Source: Mycobacterium gallinarum | GTDB lineage: Bacteria; Actinomycetota; Actinomycetes; Mycobacteriales; Mycobacteriaceae | DNA length: 64,000 bases | Assembly (NCBI RefSeq): GCF_010726765.1 | Contig: NZ_AP022601.1 | Coordinates: 1,550,001-1,614,000, forward strand | Direction of reading: 5' to 3' | In this document: in pieces, positions 1 through 11,043 of the stretch | How positions within the stretch are numbered: the first letter of the stretch is position 1 | How the letters are laid out: every line of letters starts with the position of its first letter | Notes under the pieces: generated by a model | The model's input: the letters and a program-made list of their open reading frames with translations, nothing else | The model's database searches: none | What the model was told of the DNA's origin: nothing | Position numbers and translations under genes: made by a program

Positions 1-1
1 C

Positions 2-2236
2 GCAGACACCCAGCAGTACTTCGACAGCCCGCGATTCGACGGGATCATTCGTCTCTACTCAGCCCGCCAGGTAGTCGAGCAGCGCGGCACGATCCCGACG
101 GATTACACCGTCGCCCGTGAAGCGGCCAAGGCATTCCACCCGCGCCTGCGCGAACTGTTCGCCCAAAAGAAGAGCATCACCACCTTCGGCCCCTATTCGC
201 CGGGCCAGGCCGTGGTCATGAAGCGGATGGGTATCGAGGGCATCTACCTCGGTGGCTGGGCGACATCGGCCAAGGGGTCGATCAGCGAAGACCCGGGACC
301 CGACCTGGCCAGCTACCCGCTGAGCCAGGTACCCGACGAGGCCGCCGGACTGGTGCGCGCGCTGCTGACCGCGGACCGCAATCAGCAATACCTGCGGCTG
401 CGCATGACCCCCGAACAACGCGAAGCCACCCCGGCGTACGACTACCGACCGTTCATCATCGCCGACGCCGACACCGGGCACGGCGGAGATCCCCACGTAC
501 GCAACCTCATTCGCCGTTTCGTCGAGTCAGGGGTGCCCGGTTACCACATCGAAGACCAGCGTCCCGGCACGAAGAAGTGCGGCCACCAGGGCGGTAAGGT
601 TCTCGTCCCCTCCGACGAACAGATCAAGCGCCTCAACACCGCTCGCTTCCAGCTCGACATCATGCGGGTGCCCGGCATCATCGTGGCCCGCACGGACGCT
701 GAAGCCGCCAACCTTCTCGACAGCCGCGCCGACGAACGTGATCAGCCGTTCCTGCTCGGCGTCACCAACCTCAAGATCCCGTCGTACAAGGCCTGCTTCC
801 TGGCCATGATGCGGCAGTTCCACGACGCGGGGGTCACGGATCTCAGGGGGCATCTGCTCTACGCCCTGCCCGACGGTGAGTACGCGGCCGCCGACGCATG
901 GCTGCAGCGCCATGGCATCCAGGCCATGATCGCCGACGCCGCCAAGGAATGGCAGGACAGCGCCGACGATTCGGTCGATGCGATATTCGACCGGATCGAA
1001 TCGAAGTTCGTCGACGCCTGGCAGATCGACGCCGGCCTGCAGACCTATGGCGAGGCGGTCGGCGATCTACTCGACTTCCGTGAGCGAGAGGGCGAGCCGG
1101 CCGAGACGAGCGCCGCGGACTGGCGCACGTTCGCCGCCAAGGCATCGCTGTACTCGGCGCGGCAGAAGGCCAAGGAGCTGGGCGCCGACGTCGCATGGGA
1201 CTGCGAGCGGGCGAAGACGCCGGAAGGTTACTACCAGATCCGTGGTGGCATCCCCTACGCGATCGCCAAATCGCTGGCCGCCGCACCGTTCGCCGACATT
1301 CTGTGGATGGAGACGAAGACCGCCGACCTCGCCGACGCCAAGCAGTTCGCCGACGCGATTCACGCCGAGTTCCCCGAGAAGATGCTGGCGTACAACCTGT
1401 CTCCCTCGTTCAACTGGGACACCACCGGCATGAGCGACGACGAGATGCGCGCTTTCCCTGAGGAACTCGGCAAGATGGGGTTCGTCTTCAACTTCATCAC
1501 CTACGGCGGCCACCAGGTCGACGGTGTCGCCTGCGAGGAGTTCGCCACGTCGCTGCGGCAGGAGGGCATGCTCGCACTGGCTCGCTTGCAGCGAAAGATG
1601 CGCCTGGTCGAATCGCCCTACCGCACACCGCAAACCCTGGTCGGCGGGCCGCGCAGTGACGCCGCGCTGGCCGCGTCGTCGGGACGCACGGCGACCACCA
1701 AGGCCATGGGCGAAGGCTCCACCCAGCACCAGCACCTCGTGCAGACCGAGGTGCCGAAGAAGCTGCTCGAAGAGTGGCTGGCGCTGTGGAGCGATCACTA
1801 TCAGCTCGGCGAGAAACTTCGGGTGCAGCTACGGCCGCGTCGCGCCGGCTCCGATGTCCTCGACTTGCAGATCCTCGGCGACGGCGAAGATCCGCTCGCC
1901 AACGTCGTGGTCGATCCCATCAAGGACCGGCACGGCCGCAACATCCTGACGGTGCGCGATCAGAACACCTTCTCCGAGAAGATGCGCAAGAAGCGATTGA
2001 TGGACGTCATCCATCTCTGGCTGATCCACCGCTTCAAGCCGGAGATCGTCTATTACGTGACGCCGACCGAAGACAACATCTATCAGACCGAGAAGATGAA
2101 GTCTCACGGCATCTTCAGCAACGTGTACCAGGAGGTCGGCGAGATCATCGTCGCCGATGTGAACCAGCCGCGCATCGATGAACTCCTCGCGCCCGATCGG
2201 GAGGCGCTCAAGCGGCTGATCGCCAAGGAGGACTGA
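2..2236 (+). CDS. aceA: Isocitrate lyase, long (ICL2/AceAb-type) form, 5' end outside window
   Basis: This enzyme cleaves isocitrate to glyoxylate and succinate in the cytoplasm, in the glyoxylate shunt, and often also serves as methylisocitrate lyase during propionyl-CoA disposal. The frame is open from base 2, so the start lies upstream of the window; about 744 residues are visible, which fits the long mycobacterial form of about 760 residues and not the roughly 430-residue ICL1. The family signature KKCGH is at 572-586, with the catalytic Cys codon at 578-580. Long isocitrate lyase-specific sequence continues to the C terminus. The next gene starts only 20 bp downstream on the same strand, so the two may be co-transcribed. 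Confidence 0.95.
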   Translation, partial: ADTQQYFDSPRFDGIIRLYSARQVVEQRGTIPTDYTVAREAAKAFHPRLRELFAQKKSITTFGPYSPGQAVVMKRMGIEGIYLGGWATSAKGSISEDPGPDLASYPLSQVPDEAAGLVRALLTADRNQQYLRLRMTPEQREATPAYDYRPFIIADADTGHGGDPHVRNLIRRFVESGVPGYHIEDQRPGTKKCGHQGGKVLVPSDEQIKRLNTARFQLDIMRVPGIIVARTDAEAANLLDSRADERDQPFLLGVTNLKIPSYKACFLAMMRQFHDAGVTDLRGHLLYALPDGEYAAADAWLQRHGIQAMIADAAKEWQDSADDSVDAIFDRIESKFVDAWQIDAGLQTYGEAVGDLLDFREREGEPAETSAADWRTFAAKASLYSARQKAKELGADVAWDCERAKTPEGYYQIRGGIPYAIAKSLAAAPFADILWMETKTADLADAKQFADAIHAEFPEKMLAYNLSPSFNWDTTGMSDDEMRAFPEELGKMGFVFNFITYGGHQVDGVACEEFATSLRQEGMLALARLQRKMRLVESPYRTPQTLVGGPRSDAALAASSGRTATTKAMGEGSTQHQHLVQTEVPKKLLEEWLALWSDHYQLGEKLRVQLRPRRAGSDVLDLQILGDGEDPLANVVVDPIKDRHGRNILTVRDQNTFSEKMRKKRLMDVIHLWLIHRFKPEIVYYVTPTEDNIYQTEKMKSHGIFSNVYQEVGEIIVADVNQPRIDELLAPDREALKRLIAKED

Positions 2237-2256
2237 GCGGACCGCACGTCAACCCC

Positions 2257-3216
2257 ATGGACGTTCTCAGAACCCCAGACGAGCGATTCGACAACCTGCC
2301 CGATTATCCGTTTCCGCCCAGCTACGCCGTCGTCGAGACCCGCGGCGCACCCCCGGTGCGGATGCACTACGTCGATGCCGGGCCCGCCGACGGGCCCGTT
2401 GTCGTCCTCCTGCACGGGCAGCCGACGTGGTCGTTCATGTACCGCAATGTCATTCAAGCCCTTGTGGACTCGGGAATGCGGGTCATCGCGCCAGACAACA
2501 TCGGCTACGGTCGGTCCGACAAACTCACCGACGCGACGGCCTACACGTTTCGCCGGCACGTCGACTGGACCCGGGCTCTCGTCAACGGGCTCGGCCTGCG
2601 CGAGGCGACGCTGGTGGTGCAGGACTGGGGTGGGCCGATCGGGCTGAGCGTGCTGGCCCGCGAACCCGACCGGTTCGCGAGGGTCATCGCAACGAACACC
2701 ATCTTGCACACGTGCGACCCGGGGCTGGCGGGCAGGCTCGCCTGGGCGCATCACGGTGTCGACGAGGACCGGGTGTTGTTGCAGGAGACGCTGCTCGACT
2801 ACGTCGCGTTGTATGCACGCGCGCCGGACATCAATCCGAGCATGTTCCTCGACGCGGTGGCCGGCCCGCTCCACGCCGACGTGCTCACGGCGTACGACGC
2901 ACCCTTCCCCGACCGCAGCTACAAGGCCGGACTACGGCAGATGACCGCGCTCATCCCCCTGACACGCAACGATCCCGGTGCGGCGATCGGGCGTGACACC
3001 ATGGCCGCCCTGCGGCAGTGGGAAAGGCCCTTTTTGACCGCGTATTCGGACGGCGATCCGCCAACTCGCGGGTGGGACAGGGTGTTTCAGGAGCAGGTCC
3101 CCGGAGCCCAGCGCCAGGCGCACACGATCATCACCGGCGCCGGGCATTTCATCGCAGAGCAGAAAGGTGCGGAACTGGCCGTCGTCATCGCCGAATTCAT
3201 CGGCCTCACAAACTAA
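2257..3216 (+). CDS. Haloalkane dehalogenase, HLD-I (DhlA-like) type alpha/beta hydrolase
   Basis: The family hydrolyses carbon-halogen bonds of haloalkanes to alcohol and halide. The 319-residue protein has the oxyanion motif HGQPTW (residues 53-58), the nucleophile motif QDWGG with Asp123 and the halide-binding Trp124, an acid in SDGDPPT (Asp265 or Asp267), and a catalytic His at about 297 in GAGHF. Nucleophile spacing closely matches DhlA. The chosen ATG lies 20 bp after aceA. The stop codon overlaps that of the convergent kinase gene in CTAA. Natural substrates in mycobacteria are not known, so an epoxide or other ester substrate cannot be excluded, but the Asp-Trp pair argues for a dehalogenase. 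Confidence 0.88.
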   Translation: MDVLRTPDERFDNLPDYPFPPSYAVVETRGAPPVRMHYVDAGPADGPVVVLLHGQPTWSFMYRNVIQALVDSGMRVIAPDNIGYGRSDKLTDATAYTFRRHVDWTRALVNGLGLREATLVVQDWGGPIGLSVLAREPDRFARVIATNTILHTCDPGLAGRLAWAHHGVDEDRVLLQETLLDYVALYARAPDINPSMFLDAVAGPLHADVLTAYDAPFPDRSYKAGLRQMTALIPLTRNDPGAAIGRDTMAALRQWERPFLTAYSDGDPPTRGWDRVFQEQVPGAQRQAHTIITGAGHFIAEQKGAELAVVIAEFIGLTN

Positions 3217-4565
3217 CTCGGCGCCGGCAACCGCAGCACCAGCCGCGCGCCACCCATGGGGCTGGCCTCCATGGCCGCGGTGCCCCCGTGCAAATCGGCC
3301 TGTTGGGCGACGAGAGCGAGTCCGAGCCCCGAACCGGACCGCGCGGCCGTCGACCCACGAGAAAACCGTTCGAAGATTGCGGCTCGCTCCTCTTCCGGCA
3401 CCCCGGCGCCGTTGTCGTCGACGACGATCTCCACGCCCTCGCCGGAACTGACTGCGCTGAGACAGATTTCAGTTGCGCCGCCGTGCTTGACAGCGTTTGT
3501 GATGGCGTTGTCGATGACCAGCCGCAAGCCGGCGGGCAGGCCCACCATCAGCACCGTGGTCGACGACCCGAGCGAGACGGCCAGATCGGGGTAGTTGCGC
3601 ATCGCGTCATGCGCTGCACGATCCAGAAGCTCGGTGATGTCGACGGGCACGAAGTCGTCGACGGTGGTCAACTCGCCCTGCGCGAGGCGCTCCAGCGCAG
3701 TGAGCGTCGCTTCGATACGGGTCTGGGTGCGCATGACGTCGGCGATCACTTCCTGGCGCTGATCGTCACGCATCTCGAGCGTGGACAGCACCTCGAGGTT
3801 GGTGCGCATAGCCGTTAGCGGAGTGCGCAATTCGTGGGAGGCCACGGCAGCGAAGTCGCGGGCTGATTCGAGTGCCGCCCTGGTGCGCTGCTGCTCGTCG
3901 CCGATGCGGGCAAGCATTCCCTCGACAGCCTCGGCGATCTCCACCGCCTCCTGCACACCGCGCACTTTGACTTCATCGGGATTGGACTGTGCGTTGATCG
4001 CGCGGGCCTGCTGAGCCAGCAGCCGGAAGGGATTGATCATGATCGACCACATCACCGAGCCGACCAGGACGGTACCGATGATCACGCCGCCGCAGATCAG
4101 CAGCACCCGCCGGTGCAGTTCGTTGATGCGGCGCTGCGTTTCGGCAATCGGAGCTCCCACCGCAATCTTCGCGTCGCCGGCGGTGAAGGTGCGGACGCGG
4201 TACTCGACGCCGCCGATGGTCGTGTTGGCGTAGCCGACGTCGAAATCCGGCAGCACCACTTCACGAGGCATCGACACGGTGACGCCTTCGACGCGCGCGG
4301 TGCGCACGACGTTGCCGTCCGGCGCCTCGGGCTGATCGGCTCCCTCCTGTTGTGCGGTTTGCAGCAGCGTGCTGATATCGCCCAGACTGCTCACCGAATC
4401 CAGTCGGCGATCCAGCTGGCTGTACTGGTCGTTCGTCACGCCGAACCAGACCCACGCGCCGAGCGTGATCACCAAGGCGACGACCGAAAGCGCGGCGACG
4501 ATGACGATCACCCGCAGTGACAGCACACGCGTCAACAATTCGAAGACGCGTTCGCCGAGTTTCAT
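3213..4565 (-). CDS. PrrB-like sensor histidine kinase
   Basis: This is a membrane histidine kinase of 450 residues. An N-terminal transmembrane helix (about 20-42), an extracytoplasmic sensor region, a second helix (about 155-177), a HAMP linker, a HisKA box with phospho-acceptor His244 in SHELRTPLTAMRTN, and a HATPase domain with DDNGAGVP and GSGLGLAL can be seen. The C-terminal half closely resembles M. tuberculosis PrrB as I remember it. No response regulator gene lies next to it. The upstream gene is an SGNH hydrolase whose TGA overlaps this ATG (ATGA), indicating translational coupling. It may be a PrrB paralogue working with a distant regulator. Confidence 0.85.
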   Translation of the reverse strand: MKLGERVFELLTRVLSLRVIVIVAALSVVALVITLGAWVWFGVTNDQYSQLDRRLDSVSSLGDISTLLQTAQQEGADQPEAPDGNVVRTARVEGVTVSMPREVVLPDFDVGYANTTIGGVEYRVRTFTAGDAKIAVGAPIAETQRRINELHRRVLLICGGVIIGTVLVGSVMWSIMINPFRLLAQQARAINAQSNPDEVKVRGVQEAVEIAEAVEGMLARIGDEQQRTRAALESARDFAAVASHELRTPLTAMRTNLEVLSTLEMRDDQRQEVIADVMRTQTRIEATLTALERLAQGELTTVDDFVPVDITELLDRAAHDAMRNYPDLAVSLGSSTTVLMVGLPAGLRLVIDNAITNAVKHGGATEICLSAVSSGEGVEIVVDDNGAGVPEEERAAIFERFSRGSTAARSGSGLGLALVAQQADLHGGTAAMEASPMGGARLVLRLPAPS

Positions 4566-5263
4566 AAGCGGACAGGCAATTGTGCCGCGATGAGCGGCGC
4601 GATCTTATCCGCCATGTATTGGTGCCCGGCGTTGGTCGGATGCACGCCGTCGGATCCGATCAATCCGGGTTTGCCAACGAACCAGCGTTCAGCGATGGGG
4701 TCGACGAACGTCGCGCCGGCGACCCCGGCCTGATAGGAAAGTGCATCGCGAATCCGCACGAGGTTGGCGGGCGGATCGACGGTCGGCCACGGCGGCCCGA
4801 TAACCAAGAACGTCGCCGATGGTGCGATGCGGCGAGCCAACTGAAAGGTGCCGTACGCCAGGATCGACAGCTGCGCGGGATCAACGTCCAGATCGTTACG
4901 GGAGCCCAAGAACACGATGAGCTCGTCATCGGGCTTGACCGTCCGCGCCGTCAGATCCTCGAACAGACTGCCCCGGTTACCTCGCGTCCCGTACCCCGCA
5001 CCCCCCTCGGCGCCGATGTCCGCCGAGATCGGCATCCGATACGACGCAAGCTCGTCCCAGGCACGGGCGGTCCACCCGGTCGGGCCGAGGCCGCCGAGGT
5101 CGGTACCCGTCGTATAGGAATCGCCGACGACCGCGATGCGATTCACGGACGAGTTCAACGTCACAACATTATCGGAGCCGTTGTGGCCCATCCTTATTGG
5201 GCCCTCGCCACCCATGCTGATGAGCAACGCGAGCGCAGTCATGACCGTGACGAACCGCCTCAC
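4562..5263 (-). CDS. Secreted SGNH/GDSL-family hydrolase
   Basis: The 233-residue protein starts with a hydrophobic signal-like segment (residues 1-20), so it is probably exported or membrane-anchored. Block I of the SGNH family is VVGDSYTTG, with the nucleophilic Ser; the Asn block appears as GSRNDL; the C-terminal catalytic pair is SDGVHPTNAGH. The family hydrolyses esters of lipids, glycans or acylated polymers; the substrate cannot be inferred. GTG is the start codon. The gene overlaps the downstream PrrB-like kinase by ATGA, so the kinase may sense something linked to the envelope reaction performed here. Confidence 0.8.
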   Translation of the reverse strand: MRRFVTVMTALALLISMGGEGPIRMGHNGSDNVVTLNSSVNRIAVVGDSYTTGTDLGGLGPTGWTARAWDELASYRMPISADIGAEGGAGYGTRGNRGSLFEDLTARTVKPDDELIVFLGSRNDLDVDPAQLSILAYGTFQLARRIAPSATFLVIGPPWPTVDPPANLVRIRDALSYQAGVAGATFVDPIAERWFVGKPGLIGSDGVHPTNAGHQYMADKIAPLIAAQLPVRL

Positions 5264-5314
5264 CGGACCAGCCTAGGACTCATTTGACCAAATCGACGTT
5301 GAAGACGCGCGAAC

Positions 5315-6538
5315 TCATCCCGCACGGGCAGAAACCACAGATCGACGGTCCTCACGCTGACCATCGATGGTCTGCAGCCTGCCGTGGCCAGAGTCCTGGC
5401 GAGGGTCGCGGGGTGGCTTCATCATGCTGCGCATCCACTTGCGCGCGGGCTCCTCGACGAGGTGGTACAGCAGCACCGCGCCCGCGATCGCCACCGCGAA
5501 CAGTGCCAGCAGCACCGCCTTGCCCGCGAGGTCGGAGCCGAGCTGCAGTTCGAACTGCAACACCATCCAATTCCATGTCGTGTGCACCAACTCGTGAACC
5601 ATGTAGAGGCTGAACGAGATGTGTCCGAGGTAGACCATCGGACGAAGGGACAGCATGGCCGGTAACGTGCCCGCACCGATCGCCAGCGTCGACACCAGTG
5701 GGACGAACAGCACGTCGACCAAGCCGGCCGAGTCATGGATCGTCGGGACGGGGTTGGCGTCCAGCCAGTACAGGATGCCGACGATGGCCGCCGCGAGCAG
5801 AAGTGACGCGATACCGGCGCCCGTGCGGGCCCGATCGCTGGGTTTGAGTTTGCGCACGGCCGCGCACACCAGCGCCCCCGCGGTGAACTGCATGATGATC
5901 CGCGGCAACCAGCTCCATGGTGTGTAGAACAGGCCGGTAGCCATCAGCAGTACCACCGGAGGCAGCGACGCGGCGACGGCGAGGAAGAACAGGCCCCTCG
6001 CCCGCGTCGCGCGGGCGATGCGGAAGATCACCACGACCAGCGCGCCGAACAGGAGGTACGCCAGCCATTCGGCGCTGATCGACCAGGCGGGCCCGTCCCA
6101 GCTCGTGCCGTCGAAATAGGGCGCGAACCACAGCTGCACGAGGAGGAACTGCCGGACGTAGTTCATCGCCGTGAGCGATCCGGCGGCCTCTGACGGAACA
6201 TGGCCGACGTTGAGCGTGAAGATGATCCACAGCGCCGCCAGATGCATCGTCACCAGGTAGACGGGCCACACGCGCGAGAGCCGCAACCACAGGAAGTGCA
6301 GCGTGGACCGCCACGAGAAGGAGTCGCCCATCCGATCGAGATAGTTCCACGTCAGCACGAACCCGCTGAGGATGAAGAACAGGTCGACGCCCTGGGCGCC
6401 GCAGTCGAGCACCGGCGCGAGCGCCGATCTGAATCCCGGGGCGGCCTGCTCGAGCAGCGGGCGGAAGTGAAAGAGCACGACCCACACGGCTGCGACGATG
6501 CGCAATCCGGACAGGGCCTTGATCTCGCCGGTACGCAC
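5315..6538 (-). CDS. Membrane acyltransferase, acyltransferase-3 (OafA/YrhL) family
   Basis: The protein has about ten transmembrane segments and the family's N-terminal pattern LSGLRIVAAVWVVLFHFRP, with the conserved Arg and His, followed by ILSGFVLTWNY. Members transfer acyl groups to sugars or lipids at the membrane, for example O-acetylation of envelope glycans. I place the start at the GTG at 6538 (VRTGEIKALSG), which gives 407 residues, the usual size. In-frame ATG codons at 6607 and 6733 would add a polar extension unlike the family. The gene is divergent from furA, with a palindrome (6744-6761) between them. The substrate is unknown. Confidence 0.82.
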   Translation of the reverse strand: MRTGEIKALSGLRIVAAVWVVLFHFRPLLEQAAPGFRSALAPVLDCGAQGVDLFFILSGFVLTWNYLDRMGDSFSWRSTLHFLWLRLSRVWPVYLVTMHLAALWIIFTLNVGHVPSEAAGSLTAMNYVRQFLLVQLWFAPYFDGTSWDGPAWSISAEWLAYLLFGALVVVIFRIARATRARGLFFLAVAASLPPVVLLMATGLFYTPWSWLPRIIMQFTAGALVCAAVRKLKPSDRARTGAGIASLLLAAAIVGILYWLDANPVPTIHDSAGLVDVLFVPLVSTLAIGAGTLPAMLSLRPMVYLGHISFSLYMVHELVHTTWNWMVLQFELQLGSDLAGKAVLLALFAVAIAGAVLLYHLVEEPARKWMRSMMKPPRDPRQDSGHGRLQTIDGQREDRRSVVSARAG

Positions 6539-6743
6539 AACACTCTCTTCGTGAGGGACTCGAACAGTTGCGATCGTCTGCCGGGCGGTACGCCTCCCCG
6601 CGACCATGCTTCCGGCAGTTTGGCAGGCTACCAGTGGTGACACCGCCCCGACACACTCAGACACGCTGTGAATCGGCTGTGCAATCACCAAAATTGTTGT
6701 CGACCAGGCGCTCTGACGCGTCCGAAAAAGCACTCGATCGATT

Positions 6744-6761
6744 GGACGATTAAAGTCGTCC
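6744..6761. promoter_or_regulatory. Palindrome GGACGA-N6-TCGTCC between acyltransferase and furA
   Basis: A perfect 6-bp inverted repeat with an AT-rich 6-bp centre (ttaaag) lies upstream of the furA -35 hexamer and upstream of the divergent acyltransferase. It could be a FurA or other repressor operator. The assignment is inference from symmetry and position only. Confidence 0.35.
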
Positions 6762-6782
6762 GAACACGCCGATGATCAAGTC

Positions 6783-6818
6783 TTGACTGATTCCAGAAAA
6801 GGGGCATGATGGTCTTCG
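6783..6818 (+). promoter_or_regulatory. furA-katG promoter, leaderless
   Basis: TTGACT (6783-6788) and CATGAT (6805-6810) are separated by 16 bp. The GTG at 6818 begins 8 bases after the -10, so the transcript probably starts at the start codon. The AT-rich segment between the hexamers (ttccagaaaa) matches the conserved block I recall upstream of mycobacterial furA genes, where FurA autoregulates. Confidence 0.75.
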
Positions 6819-7273
6819 TGCCTCCCACGACGGATTTCTCGGAGCAACTGCGCCTCGCAGACCTCCGCGTCACCCGTCCCCGCCTCGCCGTCCTCGAGGC
6901 GGTCTGTGCGCACCCGCACGCCGATACCGAGACGATCTTCTCCGCCGTGCGGCTCGGCCTTCCCGACGTATCCCGTCAAGCGGTGTACGACGTGCTCGCT
7001 GCGCTGACCGCCGCGAATTTGATTCGTCGTATCCAGCCATCGGGCTCGGTCTCGCGCTACGAGTCACGCGTCGGCGACAACCACCACCACGTCGTGTGTC
7101 GCTCGTGCGGGGTCATCGCCGACGTCGACTGCGCCGTCGGCGACACCCCCTGTCTGACACCGTCCGATCCGGACGGATCCCTTGACGGCTTCGTCCTGGA
7201 CGAGGCCGAGGTCATCTACTGGGGCCTCTGCCCAGATTGTTCCGCAACGCAAACGTCGCGATCACATACGTGA
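6818..7273 (+). CDS. furA: Ferric-uptake-regulator family repressor FurA
   Basis: FurA represses its own operon and katG, linking metal and peroxide sensing. The protein contains the Fur winged helix with VTRPRLAVLEAV and DVSRQAVYDVLAAL, the metal-site segment HPHADTETIF, the His cluster NHHHVVC, and the Cys pair CRSC. I choose GTG 6818, giving 151 residues, because the residues from this codon to EQLR align one-for-one with M. tuberculosis FurA and because the two upstream in-frame ATG codons (6806, 6809) lie inside the -10 hexamer. The gene ends 33 bp before katG in the classic furA-katG operon. Confidence 0.95.
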   Translation: MPPTTDFSEQLRLADLRVTRPRLAVLEAVCAHPHADTETIFSAVRLGLPDVSRQAVYDVLAALTAANLIRRIQPSGSVSRYESRVGDNHHHVVCRSCGVIADVDCAVGDTPCLTPSDPDGSLDGFVLDEAEVIYWGLCPDCSATQTSRSHT

Positions 7274-9532
<2,259 letters not shown>

Positions 9533-9540
9533 CCGCAACA

Positions 9541-9581
9541 CACAACGCCCCGCGAGTCATCACGACTCGCGGGGCGTTGTG
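9541..9581 (+). terminator. katG hairpin terminator
   Basis: Two perfect 18-bp arms (9541-9558 and 9564-9581, core AACGCCCCGCGAGTC) enclose a 5-base loop. There is no U-tract, as is common in mycobacterial terminators. It begins 9 bp after the katG stop. Confidence 0.85.
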
Positions 9582-9599
9582 CTCGGTAAATTCTCTACC

Positions 9600-10331
9600 G
9601 TGAACGCACCGTTCCTGCTCCTGTCGATCCGCGGCGAGGACGAAGCCGCCGCCGACGAGTACCGGGCGTTCATGCGCTTTGCCGATCGTGACGAGACGGG
9701 CATGCACCGCATCAGCCTGACGCACGAGCCACTGGGGCTGATTGATCTCGCCGACTGGTCAGGCATCATCCTCGGCGGCGGCCCCTACAACGTCAGCGAC
9801 CCGCAGGATTCGAAGACCACGACACAGCGACGCGTCGAGTCCGAGTTGTCCGCATTGCTTGGGCGCATCGTGGATGAGGATTTCCCGTTTCTCGGCTGCT
9901 GCTACGGCGTGGGCACGCTGGGTGCCGTCATCGGCGCGGGCATCGACCGCACGTACCCGGAACCGGTGGGCGGCATGTCGATCACGGTCACCGACGCCGG
10001 TCGAGCCGACCCGCTGTTCGCCGAGTTGCCTGACGAATTCGACGCGTACGGCGGGCACAAGGAAGCCGCGGCGACGTTGCCGGACGACGCGGTGCGTCTT
10101 GCCACCTCACCGCAATGCCCGGTCCAGGCGTTCCGGGTCGGCGAGAACGTCTATGCCACGCAATTCCACCCCGAACTCGACCTCGCAGGCATCGAAACCC
10201 GCGTCGAGGCCTACAAGAATCACGGCTACTTCGCCCCCGAGTCGGCTGAGCAGCTCAAAACGGAAGCGCGGCAATGGAATGTCCGCTATCCGCATACGAT
10301 TCTGCGGCGGTTCGTCGAGCGCTACGCATAA
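9600..10331 (+). CDS. Class I glutamine amidotransferase-like protein
   Basis: The 243-residue protein is a stand-alone triad amidotransferase domain, as in GuaA-type glutaminase proteins. The nucleophile elbow is GCCYG with Cys101, and the His-Glu pair is QFHPE (His190, Glu192). The usual role is release of ammonia from glutamine for a partner synthase, but no partner lies nearby, so the acceptor is unknown. I choose GTG 9600 because TAAATT (9587-9592) lies 8 bases upstream and suggests a leaderless transcript. An in-frame GTG at 9579 would place the start inside the katG terminator hairpin. Confidence 0.82.
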   Translation: MNAPFLLLSIRGEDEAAADEYRAFMRFADRDETGMHRISLTHEPLGLIDLADWSGIILGGGPYNVSDPQDSKTTTQRRVESELSALLGRIVDEDFPFLGCCYGVGTLGAVIGAGIDRTYPEPVGGMSITVTDAGRADPLFAELPDEFDAYGGHKEAAATLPDDAVRLATSPQCPVQAFRVGENVYATQFHPELDLAGIETRVEAYKNHGYFAPESAEQLKTEARQWNVRYPHTILRRFVERYA

Positions 10332-10359
10332 GTTCGTAGAGGTCGGGAACTCTCGGTGC

Positions 10360-11037
10360 ATGGAGACGGTCGAATACGCACCAGGTCGGTTTGCAGATGT
10401 ATACGGTGATCCCGCACAACGCACTGTCCTGATGTGGCACGGTGCGCAGGTCGATGCGCGGACAACGATGGGCCCGCTTGCCGAACGGGTTGCCGACCAG
10501 GGTGCCGGCGTCGTGGTGCCGGACTGGAATTCCCGAGCCTCAGACCGCGGTCGTGCCGACCTGCTGGGTTCGCTGAAGTTCGTCCGCGCGCAGTGGACGT
10601 CACCGATCGTCCTGGTCGGCTGGTCGCTCGGTGGAGCAGCGGCAGCGGGAGCGACGATCCACGCGACGAAGTTCGATCTCTCCTTGGCACAAACGATTTG
10701 CCTCGCGGGAGCGTTCATGGTCGCAGATTCGGTCTCCGGACAGACACTGCCCACCGACCTGACTGAGTTCGGCGCGGGTTCACCGTTCACGCTGTTACAC
10801 GGCGTCGACGATGACGTCATACCGGTCGGCGTCAGCCGCGATTTCGCCGCGACACTGCGGCGGAATGGGTGGCGCGTCGAGCTCACCGAACTGCCCACCG
10901 ACCACGCTGCGATCGCGGGGGCGGTCTACGACAAGGCCGACGACCGCTATCTGCCCGCGAGCGATGCGGAAGCACTCCTCGTTGTGCAGAATGTGGCGGA
11001 GCGAATCGCCAACATCGTTAGGGCGGTGGACCTTTGA
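10360..11037 (+). CDS. Alpha/beta hydrolase, dienelactone-hydrolase-like
   Basis: The 225-residue protein has the alpha/beta hydrolase nucleophile elbow GWSLGG with Ser89, a probable acid in HGVDDDVIPV, and His182 in TDHAAI. Size and spacing fit small serine hydrolases of the dienelactone hydrolase or acylpeptidase type. The only well-placed start is ATG 10360, 28 bp after the amidotransferase stop. It is convergent with the glycosyltransferase gene, 6 bp apart. The substrate cannot be inferred. Confidence 0.75.
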   Translation: METVEYAPGRFADVYGDPAQRTVLMWHGAQVDARTTMGPLAERVADQGAGVVVPDWNSRASDRGRADLLGSLKFVRAQWTSPIVLVGWSLGGAAAAGATIHATKFDLSLAQTICLAGAFMVADSVSGQTLPTDLTEFGAGSPFTLLHGVDDDVIPVGVSRDFAATLRRNGWRVELTELPTDHAAIAGAVYDKADDRYLPASDAEALLVVQNVAERIANIVRAVDL

Positions 11038-11043
11038 ATCCGC

